NCBI GenBank assembly: GCA_003155705.1
Contig: PMEC01000084.1
Coordinates: 1-5,762 of the forward strand
Direction: 5' to 3'
Source of the DNA: Bacteroidales bacterium
GTDB taxonomy: Bacteria > Bacteroidota > Bacteroidia > Bacteroidales > VadinHA17
Length of the DNA: 5,762 nucleotides
Under the pieces are notes generated by a model. It searched no databases, was not told where the DNA came from, and saw nothing but the letters and a program-made list of their open reading frames with translations. A program made the translations under genes and the position numbers. The first letter of the stretch is position 1. Each line of letters starts with the position of its first letter. Shown here piece after piece: positions 1 to 5,559 of this stretch.

Positions 1-167
1 CCACCTGATGTGGTTGTCATTCCCCTTTTGTAGATCCGGCTGATAATCATTGTTATCTGATCACGGGGATGCATCAACTGGGTATCGAGAATTTCATTCA
101 TTTTGTAAAGTTCAATTCATTCATACTTTTCAATGTGGTATGGGAGTACCTGAAGTATAATGTCTGA
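1..167 (+). pseudogene. C-terminal end of an unidentified protein, apparently frameshifted
   Basis: From about position 27 one frame reads a plausible protein tail, FVDPADNHCYLITGMHQLG, followed by IENFIHFVKFNSFILFN and VVWEYLKYNV, then TGA at 165-167. Upstream, that frame has a stop at 6-8 and an unlikely composition. The frame starting at base 1 reads PPDVVVIP before a stop at 31-33. Adding one base in the C/T run at 22-29 joins the two into one uninterrupted reading, PPDVVVIPLFVDPADN and onward. This suggests a one-base deletion, either a real mutation or a sequencing error in the CCCCTTTT run. I do not recognise the family. The tail is rich in aromatic and hydrophobic residues, and its beginning lies outside the window. 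The stop directly abuts the stop of the convergent gene at 168. The evidence for the frameshift is limited because only about ten upstream codons are visible. Confidence 0.5.
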
Positions 168-353
168 TTAACCTTTTTCCTTTGGAACTTTGTCTCCTTC
201 TCGTCGGGCTTCACTTATCCCAATTGCAATAGCTTGCTTGCGACTTTTTACTATTCCACCTTTACCACCCTTGCCAGATTCTAATTCCCCAAGTTTAAAT
301 TCACGCATTACTGTTTCAATTTTGTCCTGAGCTTTCTTTGAATATATAACCAT
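168..353 (-). CDS. Small basic DUF6496-like protein
   Basis: A 61-residue lysine-rich protein starting with ATG (complement of 351-353). It opens with YSKKAQDKIETVMREFK, has a glycine/lysine linker (SGKGGKGG, residues 26-33), and then the segment SRKQAIAIGISEAR (37-50), ending in KVPKEKG. The layout of an N-terminal 'SKKA..K...VM.E.K' helix, a Gly/Lys linker and 'SRKQAIAIGLSEAR' matches my memory of the DUF6496 family, which is common in Bacteroidota and Proteobacteria and has no established function. No signal peptide or membrane segment is visible, so it is probably cytosolic. The high charge is compatible with nucleic-acid binding, but that is inference. The length is normal for the family, so the gene looks intact. 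It converges with the broken gene at 1-167 with zero bases between stops. No clear SD precedes the start, which is usual for this phylum. Confidence 0.85.
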   Translation of the reverse strand: MVIYSKKAQDKIETVMREFKLGELESGKGGKGGIVKSRKQAIAIGISEARREGDKVPKEKG

Positions 354-514
354 AATTAATAGCTGATGTGTTTCAGAAAAGAGTTATAAATTTTTTTATA
401 GAACAAGATAATCAATTATTTCCTCATTTTGGTATCAGGAACTCACCCCAAAATATTTCAGTCTTATTATTGGTTCCCATAAGTCATATTTTTTTAAAAC
501 TGTGACGATGTTAA

Positions 515-522
515 TAATTTTG
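515..522 (+). promoter_or_regulatory. Possible Bacteroidota -7 promoter element
   Basis: TAATTTTG fits the TAnnTTTG consensus of the primary sigma factor in Bacteroides and relatives. No clear TTG-type -33 element lies 19-21 bases upstream, where an A/T run is found instead. In such AT-rich DNA a single 8-mer match can occur by chance. If real, it would transcribe towards the small ORF at 682 and the lipoprotein gene. Confidence 0.2.
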
Positions 523-668
523 TTTAATTTTAATATGATTTCTGAAGGGTGAAGGAAAGTTAAGAGCATTAAAAATAATTTGTAATTCAATGTATTATTA
601 GATAAATGCTTTTGTGACTGACGGGGCGAAAGCGTACCTGAAGGACAAGACAGAAGTCAGTAGTCGGT

Positions 669-675
669 AGGAGGT
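669..675 (+). promoter_or_regulatory. Strong Shine-Dalgarno for the 682 ORF
   Basis: AGGAGGT lies six bases before ATG at 682-684, a near-perfect anti-SD match at ideal spacing. None of the other genes in the window has such a site. Strong SDs are uncommon in Bacteroidota, so this either marks a genuinely translated short ORF or DNA acquired from elsewhere. Confidence 0.5.
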
Positions 676-681
676 AAACTA

Positions 682-798
682 ATGAAAGAACTTTTCAATT
701 TAACTTTTTGGTTTCGTCGAACTCATTCCGCAAAGCGGGGCCCGGTTCAACCCGTCCTTTCATTCAAGATGCAAAACATTAATATTTATTTCTTTTGA
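682..798 (+). CDS. Small 38-residue ORF with strong SD, possible leader or gene remnant
   Basis: ATG at 682 opens a 38-codon frame ending in TGA at 796-798. It begins MKELFNLTFWFRRTHSAKRG, continues PVQPVLSFKMQ, and ends NINIYFF. It has the strong SD at 669-675, and its stop overlaps the TTG start of the next gene (TTGA, 795-798), a typical arrangement for translational coupling. The first 25 codons are fairly GC-rich and the last ten AT-rich, so the frame may be a truncated gene that runs into different DNA near 765. The N-terminus loosely resembles the opening of Bacteroidota tyrosine recombinases ('..F.LRK....G..PIY'), but the match is too weak to name it. Alternatives are a leader peptide that sets translation of the lipoprotein, or a chance frame. 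Confidence 0.35.
   Translation: MKELFNLTFWFRRTHSAKRGPVQPVLSFKMQNINIYFF
728..738. repeat. Short GC hairpin inside the small ORF
   Basis: CCGC-AAA-GCGG forms a perfect 4-bp stem with a three-base loop, followed at once by the palindrome GGGCCC (738-743). This is the most GC-rich patch in the window. It is too short for a confident terminator and has no U-tract. Confidence 0.25.
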
Positions 799-1472
799 AG
801 TTTTTTATTTACATAACTCTAACTTTTGGGTTACTTTTAACAGGATGTCTTAAAACTGAAGGCATCCTAAAAATAAAAGGGAAAGTTGTAGATGAAAGCT
901 CAAAAGAGAAACTACCCTGGAGAGACATAATTGTCCAGGGATTAGTAGATAGTAGTAATAAATTAGTCCCAGTCAATGCCGGCCAATTCTCTACTGACAG
1001 TACAGGGTATTTCACATATTTATTGAGAAAAGTAAAAAATGCTTATTACTATAATTTTTGTTTTGTCGGTGATTCAGACTATGCGTTTATGGCCAAAGAA
1101 ATAGCTCTGATCGACCTTAAAAAAAATGCACAGTATCTATCCTTTTCCTTAAGCAAATTAGTGGATTTTACAATAAAAATATATAGAAAAAGCCAAACGC
1201 CTGCTTGTGATACTCTCTGTTTGTCCTGGAAGTCGAATGGAGTTGACGGGAGAACTTTATATCCATATAAAATCGACAACTATGGACTGATGTCTGATAA
1301 TCAATTATACTGGATTGGTGGAAAAGTTAAGTCAACAATCAAAACTAAAGCTTTTGCGGATAAAAGTACTGTGGTACGTTGGGTTCTATTCCGAAATGGG
1401 AGGTTGAAGGAAATCATAGATACAATAACATGCCGAAGATATTTATTAAATAATGTTTATCTTAAATATTAA
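795..1472 (+). CDS. Predicted lipoprotein with carboxypeptidase-regulatory-like N-terminal domain
   Basis: A 225-residue protein using TTG as start. The same frame has a TAA at 780-782 and no ATG before the signal peptide, so TTG at 795 is the only start that keeps it. Residues 1-17 form a lipoprotein signal peptide ending LLLTG, with the lipidated cysteine at position 18. No acidic surface-export tag follows, so the protein probably faces the periplasm (inference). Residues about 24-75 have the beta-sandwich pattern common in Bacteroidota lipoproteins: KIKGKVVDESSKEKLPW, then FSTDSTGYFTYLL, as in carboxypeptidase-regulatory-like repeats. The rest has alternating beta-type stretches and is not recognised. 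The TTG overlaps the stop of the small ORF at 682-798, suggesting coupled translation. It lies 282 bases before the exporter genes and has no evident functional link to them. It could be a cargo or fitness lipoprotein of an accessory insertion. Confidence 0.7.
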   Translation: MKFFIYITLTFGLLLTGCLKTEGILKIKGKVVDESSKEKLPWRDIIVQGLVDSSNKLVPVNAGQFSTDSTGYFTYLLRKVKNAYYYNFCFVGDSDYAFMAKEIALIDLKKNAQYLSFSLSKLVDFTIKIYRKSQTPACDTLCLSWKSNGVDGRTLYPYKIDNYGLMSDNQLYWIGGKVKSTIKTKAFADKSTVVRWVLFRNGRLKEIIDTITCRRYLLNNVYLKY

Positions 1473-1603
1473 ACGGGGTAGGCACCAGGCGTAATAGCCA
1501 CTTGTATCAAACAAGAGTCGAACTCTTAAAGGACGAAAATGGAAAAGACCTGAGAGTAAAAGAGAAGATCACTCCTTATAATCCTGAAAAACATCAAAAA
1601 TAA
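1472..1603 (+). pseudogene. Orphan C-terminal fragment of an unidentified protein
   Basis: Just after the lipoprotein stop, the frame open from 1466 reads NGVGTRRNSHLYQTRVELL, then KDENGKDLRVKEKITPYN, then PEKHQK and TAA at 1601-1603. The mix of charged residues, the D-E-N-G-K-D turn and the absence of poly-A/T codon artefacts look like real coding sequence, unlike the other two frames, which are interrupted. There is no ATG, and the in-frame stop at 1463-1465 rules out extension upstream, so if this was a gene its 5' part is missing. I do not recognise the family. It could be a remnant left when the lipoprotein gene was inserted, or a chance open frame of about 43 codons. I favour the former, with modest confidence. 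Confidence 0.35.
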
Positions 1604-1754
1604 TTAACATCTTTATTGTACAACTAATTAATTCGTTATATATTTAATAATTATTTGACAAACAATATATTTTAATTCGCCTCTTCCTGAAATAAAAGGC
1701 TGATTAAAACCGTTGTAAAGACTTTAAACAGAATCCTATCCAACCATTTTTTGC

Positions 1755-3068
1755 ATGAAGCAAATGATTGTCCTGTTTTTATTTTTCTTACTGCTCGTTC
1801 CGGCTTGCAGAAAGGACAAATCGAATCTTATCACCTATGATCTTAAGCGTAGGGATTATATTGAGACCCTTGATGCGCTGGGGACGGTACAGGCTGTAAA
1901 CAATTTCACCATTCTGGCACCTGTAACTCCCATTACTAATCTTTTGCAGTTGACTCATCTGGTAAAAGACGGAACTCATGTAAAGAAAGGCGACACTATC
2001 TGTGTCTTTAATGTACCTGAACTTTCAGATATGATTGAATCGTACAAGGTTGACCTGGAAAATATGGAAGGTGATCTTAAAAAACTTACGGCAGACAATG
2101 CCATGCAACTTTCATTGTTAAACGCACAGGTTGAAACGAATAAAGCCGAGACTGCCATATCTATGCTGGACTCGTTAAAAATGAAATTTGCGACACCGGT
2201 GGATAAAAAACTGATTGCTCTTGAAATGGAGAAAGCAAATATTGAGAAAAACAAACTTCAGAAAAAACTCACAGCACAAAAGCGAATCAATAATTCGGAG
2301 CTTATAAAAATGTCATCACGCATAATGATGCAGAAAAACCGTCTTCAGATGTTTCAGAAGCAGTTTAATTCCCTGAAGATTGCTTCTCCTGTCGATGGTA
2401 TAGTTATGCATGTGCAGAATTATCGTCTGGAAGGTGGAGCATTTATGTTCGGAGATATTGAAGAAGGGAGCAGTACATTGAGTAATATGTCGGTTCTCCA
2501 GATACCTGATATGAAAACGATGCAGATTACAGTAGAGGTTTCCGAGTCTGATTATAAAAAAATTCAAAATGGTCAAAAGGTGTTAATCAATGTTGAATCT
2601 GCTTCTGACCTGCATACGACTGGGAAGATAAAAAGAAAGTCGCTTCAGAGAGCAAATTCTCAGATTAGAACTGCAATTAAAACATATGAGGTGGTTATCA
2701 GTGTCGATAGTTGCCATTCCAGAATGAAACCAGGTTTAAGCGCTCTGTGCAGGATAATAATCGATCAGGTGAAAGACACAATTGTGGTGCCGGTAGCATC
2801 TATTTTCGAGAAAGACAGTTTAAAAATTGTTTATGTTGCCCAGGGCAAAAAATTCATACCTGTAACAGTCGAAACCGGGACATCAAACAGTTCGTTCAGT
2901 ATTGTCTCAAAGGGGCTAACAGGAAACGAAACAATAGCTCTCACTATGCCATCACATAATATGATTAAAGAGGAAAGAAAAATAAAACCGGAAAAAACCG
3001 GCAATAAAGGTTCGGATAAAAAAGATTCAGTATCAATAAAAACAGTTAGTAAAGAATCATCATTTTGA
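1755..3068 (+). CDS. MacA/HlyD-type periplasmic adaptor lipoprotein (first of three)
   Basis: A 437-residue membrane-fusion protein of an ABC-type exporter. The signal peptide (1-17) ends LLVPA before the lipidated Cys18, so it is anchored in the inner membrane and projects into the periplasm. The first lipoyl half is at about 35-87 (VKKGDTICVFN, 76-86). A helical hairpin follows (about 90-205), turning near 146-152. The second lipoyl half contains ASPVDGIVMHV (210-220). The beta-barrel is at about 255-338 (IPDMKTMQITVEVSESDYKK, with MKPGLSALC later), and the membrane-proximal domain at about 340-400 (VVPVASIF, 344-351). A Lys/Ser-rich tail (about 404-437) extends beyond the usual end of the family. 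It lacks the W-x(3)-GD-PY-x-G motif shared by the next two adaptors, so it is the most divergent of the three. The start is the only ATG giving an intact signal peptide. No SD is visible. It leads the cluster; the next gene starts 39 bases on. Confidence 0.88.
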   Translation: MKQMIVLFLFFLLLVPACRKDKSNLITYDLKRRDYIETLDALGTVQAVNNFTILAPVTPITNLLQLTHLVKDGTHVKKGDTICVFNVPELSDMIESYKVDLENMEGDLKKLTADNAMQLSLLNAQVETNKAETAISMLDSLKMKFATPVDKKLIALEMEKANIEKNKLQKKLTAQKRINNSELIKMSSRIMMQKNRLQMFQKQFNSLKIASPVDGIVMHVQNYRLEGGAFMFGDIEEGSSTLSNMSVLQIPDMKTMQITVEVSESDYKKIQNGQKVLINVESASDLHTTGKIKRKSLQRANSQIRTAIKTYEVVISVDSCHSRMKPGLSALCRIIIDQVKDTIVVPVASIFEKDSLKIVYVAQGKKFIPVTVETGTSNSSFSIVSKGLTGNETIALTMPSHNMIKEERKIKPEKTGNKGSDKKDSVSIKTVSKESSF

Positions 3069-3107
3069 TAAATATAAATCGTAAATTTTTTTTATAAAGA
3101 TATAATT

Positions 3108-4343
3108 ATGAATAAAACTATTGTTTTTCTCTGCTTGTCAGTACTCATTGGATGCAAAGGAAAAGTAGTTCAGGAAGTACAAACCGTACTGGTTAGAAAG
3201 GGTACCTTTTCAGAAGAGGTGACAGAACAGGGAACTGTTCGTGCCGTCAATTCTATATCTATAACTGCACCCAATATTTCCTACCGTTACGGTAACTTAA
3301 AAATTACCAGCATTGTCAGCGATGGTAAAGAAGTGGAAAAAGGTGACACAGTTATCGTTTTCGATCCTTCTGACCTGAAAAAAGCTATTATAACATCACA
3401 GCAGCAACTTGAAATTGCCAATGCTGAATTTGAGAAATTAAAAGCAACACAACAGTCGGAAATAGAGGATCTTGAATCTGATCTGGAAAGTTCTCGTATT
3501 TCCCAGGAAATTTCGAAAATCAACCTCGATCAGGAGCTTTACGAACCGGAGGTTACAAAGAAGGAGCTCCACCTTAAGTTGGAGACAGCAAACATTGCTC
3601 TTGAACGGGCAAAAGAACAGATAGAAAACAAAAAGAAAATTCAACAGGAAGATATCTTCCAGAAAACCTTAAGCATAAAACAATTAACAACTGCGCTTGA
3701 TGATGCCAATAATACTGCCAAAAACCTGTTTGTGATCAGCCCAAGCCCTGGAATTGCTATTCTGAAAGACAACTTTTATACAGGGCAAAAATGGCAGGCT
3801 GGCGATCAGCCATATTCCGGATCTATCTTAATTGAGCTTCCTGATCTGAGTGAAATGATGGCGGAAACAAAAATTAATGAAGTTGATATTGCGAAAATTT
3901 CTCTCGGTTTGAGAGTTGAATTAAAACCTGATGCATATTCCGATACTACCTATTCGGGCAAAGTAATGACAATAGCTAACCTCGCCCAAAACAAAGATTC
4001 CAAATCGAAGATAAAGGTTTTCCCGGTGCAGATAAAGATAGAGGGTAAATCCGGAAATCTACTGCCGGGTCTGACAGTCAGTTGTAAAATAGTAATTAAT
4101 GAATTACAGGGAGTGCTCTATATTCCTCTTGAGTCAATCTTTAAAGATCAGGCGAATGAATATGTATACGTGAAAACCGGTTCCGGTTTTAAACGGAAAG
4201 ATGTAAAAATCGGATCAGCTAATTCAGATTTTGCAATTGTTACCGAGGGATTGACAGAAAATGAAGAACTGGCATTAACCAATCCTTTCCTGAATAAAGA
4301 GGAAGAGAAACCCAAACCGGGAACTAAAACAAATATGAAATAA
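3108..4343 (+). CDS. MacA/HlyD-type periplasmic adaptor lipoprotein (second of three)
   Basis: A 411-residue adaptor with a short signal peptide ending SVLIG and lipidated Cys16. The lipoyl halves are at about 33-87 (VEKGDTVIVFD) and 207-245 (SPSPGIAILK), separated by a long Glu/Lys/Gln-rich helical hairpin (about 90-203) turning near YEPEVTKKEL (145-154). Between the second lipoyl half and the barrel lies KWQAGDQPYSG (228-238), then LPDLSEMMAETKINEVDIAK (244-263), typical of Bacteroidota adaptors. The barrel ends at PGLTVSC (320-326), and the membrane-proximal domain begins at YIPLESIF (338-345). In this family the adaptor links the inner-membrane permease to a TolC-like outer-membrane channel. 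It resembles the third adaptor more than the first, judged by eye. The spacing of 10 bases to the next gene implies co-transcription. The upstream sequence is A/T-rich without an SD. The C-terminus is a short Lys/Pro-rich tail. Confidence 0.9.
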   Translation: MNKTIVFLCLSVLIGCKGKVVQEVQTVLVRKGTFSEEVTEQGTVRAVNSISITAPNISYRYGNLKITSIVSDGKEVEKGDTVIVFDPSDLKKAIITSQQQLEIANAEFEKLKATQQSEIEDLESDLESSRISQEISKINLDQELYEPEVTKKELHLKLETANIALERAKEQIENKKKIQQEDIFQKTLSIKQLTTALDDANNTAKNLFVISPSPGIAILKDNFYTGQKWQAGDQPYSGSILIELPDLSEMMAETKINEVDIAKISLGLRVELKPDAYSDTTYSGKVMTIANLAQNKDSKSKIKVFPVQIKIEGKSGNLLPGLTVSCKIVINELQGVLYIPLESIFKDQANEYVYVKTGSGFKRKDVKIGSANSDFAIVTEGLTENEELALTNPFLNKEEEKPKPGTKTNMK

Positions 4344-4353
4344 TTCACTGGCA

Positions 4354-5556
4354 ATGAGCGAAAGAGTTATATATTATCTGTTGATTTTGTTCGTATTATT
4401 AAACTCCTGCAGTAACGGTGGGCCTGGTGATATAACAGTCAAGACCGGTTTCTTCAGACAGTCCGTGACAGAGCCCGGTGAACTGGATGCAATTAATGCC
4501 TCTTATATAATGATGCCAAGAATAGCCTGGCAATATGGATACCAGTTTAAAATAGTCGGACTGGCCGACCATGGTAAAATTGTCTATAAAGGAGATTCTG
4601 TTATAAAACTCGATGCATCATCAGTTTATAAGTACATTCTCGAAAGGGAAGATATGCTTGACAACGAACTGGCTTCAGCTAAAAAGCAGGATGTACAGAG
4701 TCAGAATAACATACAGGAGCTGAATGCCCAGCTGAAAAACGAACAATCTGCTTACGATCTGAAAAAACTGCAGGTTGAAGTCAGTAAGTTTGATACGGAA
4801 GTCCAGAAAAGAATTAAGGCGCTCGAGTTTCAGCAGGAAATGGTCGCACTTGATAAAGTAAAGCGGAATCTTGCGCTTAAACCGATCCTGGATAATTACG
4901 ACCGTGTAATTCAACATATAAAGGTAATTCAGCGCCAGTCAGAACTGACAGGTGCAAAGGAGACATTGAAACAGTTTCTGATCAGGGCTCCTCTTGATGG
5001 AACGTTCCAGGTCGCTTCCAACAGAAACTATACAAATCCGCAAAACTGGAAAATAGGGGATTCTCCATACACCGGATATATAATTGCAAGTATTCCTGAT
5101 ATTTCAAGGATGAAAGCAAAAACGTACATTAATGAAGCTGAATTCAGAAAAGTCAAACCGGGAATGAAAGTAATTGTCAGGCTCGATGCACTTCCTTCGG
5201 TACCATTTAACGGAATAATAAAAGATATCAGCAAGATATGTTTCGCCCATGATCAGCAGAAGGTGTTTAATGTAACGGTTGAGATCAAAGAATCTGATCA
5301 GCGGCTCAGACCAGGGATGACAGTCAGTTGCGAATATATTCTTTACGAATCGGATAAAGATCTTTTTGTGCCTAATAATTGTCTTCTGAAAGAGAAAGGA
5401 CACTCTTATGTATTCATTAAAAGAGGTCGTAAAGTAAGAAAAACAGAAGTTCAGACCGGAATGGCCAATACCAATTACACTATAATTACAAGTGGAGTAA
5501 AACAGGGGCAAAAGCTCGTCCCATTTGATGAAATTCTTAACCCCAAAAATATATAA
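4354..5556 (+). CDS. MacA/HlyD-type periplasmic adaptor lipoprotein (third of three)
   Basis: A 400-residue adaptor. The signal peptide ends VLLNS before the lipidated Cys19. The first lipoyl half covers about 32-88 (VYKGDSVIKLD, 77-87), and the helical hairpin about 90-205, turning near residues 145-153. The second lipoyl half begins IRAPLDGTFQV (210-220). The motif NWKIGDSPYTG (231-241) and then IPDISRMKAKTYINEAEFRK (247-266) mirror the second adaptor. The barrel ends PGMTVSC (320-326). The membrane-proximal region has FVPNNCLL (338-345) where the others have IPLESIF or VPVASIF, so this contact region is changed. It carries three cysteines besides the lipidated one (296, 326, 343), more than its partners. 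The permease gene starts three bases after its stop, which points to tight co-expression and to this adaptor as a direct partner of the permease. No SD is seen. Confidence 0.9.
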   Translation: MSERVIYYLLILFVLLNSCSNGGPGDITVKTGFFRQSVTEPGELDAINASYIMMPRIAWQYGYQFKIVGLADHGKIVYKGDSVIKLDASSVYKYILEREDMLDNELASAKKQDVQSQNNIQELNAQLKNEQSAYDLKKLQVEVSKFDTEVQKRIKALEFQQEMVALDKVKRNLALKPILDNYDRVIQHIKVIQRQSELTGAKETLKQFLIRAPLDGTFQVASNRNYTNPQNWKIGDSPYTGYIIASIPDISRMKAKTYINEAEFRKVKPGMKVIVRLDALPSVPFNGIIKDISKICFAHDQQKVFNVTVEIKESDQRLRPGMTVSCEYILYESDKDLFVPNNCLLKEKGHSYVFIKRGRKVRKTEVQTGMANTNYTIITSGVKQGQKLVPFDEILNPKNI

Positions 5557-5559
5557 AGT

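Larger units (their letters stand above)
354..681. other. AT-rich intergenic stretch, no gene seen
   Basis: About 330 bases between the start of the minus-strand gene and the small ORF at 682. I found no coding frame with credible composition, no tRNA and no strong hairpin. From about 614 to 675 the base composition shifts to noticeably more GC than the preceding AT-rich DNA, and a 6-base inverted repeat is present (ACTGAC at 617-622, GTCAGT at 656-661). It should hold the promoters of the flanking divergent genes, but only one weak promoter-like match is visible (listed separately). Confidence 0.5.

Noticed and set aside
602..670. Short open frame reading AFVTDGAKAYLKDKTEVSSR before TAG
   Set aside because: It has no start codon, is only 22 codons long after an in-frame stop, and has no supporting signal; it is probably chance.
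621..1478. ACGGGG at 621-626 and 1473-1478 as a target-site duplication around an insertion
   Set aside because: Six bases match by chance easily, the boundaries do not coincide with inverted repeats, and no transposase lies between them.
1655..1660. TTGACA resembling a sigma-70 -35 box upstream of the first adaptor
   Set aside because: No -10 match lies 16-18 bases downstream, where the sequence is CGCCTC, and the classic -35/-10 pair is not the usual Bacteroidota promoter. No TAnnTTTG element was found between 1604 and 1754 either; ATTATTTG at 1650-1657 is only a near match.
1751..1755. TTGCA just before the first adaptor as a sigma-54 -12 element
   Set aside because: It overlaps the start codon and no GG-containing -24 element lies at the required distance.
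2711..2959. An 82-codon open frame on the + strand inside the first adaptor
   Set aside because: It overlaps the barrel and membrane-proximal domains of the adaptor in another frame, and its composition is rich in Asn, Arg and Cys without motifs.
5104..5511. A 135-codon open frame on the minus strand inside the third adaptor
   Set aside because: It lies antisense to a gene with clear domain motifs, its sequence is rich in Phe, Ile and Tyr as expected from reversed AT-rich coding DNA, and it has no recognisable domain.
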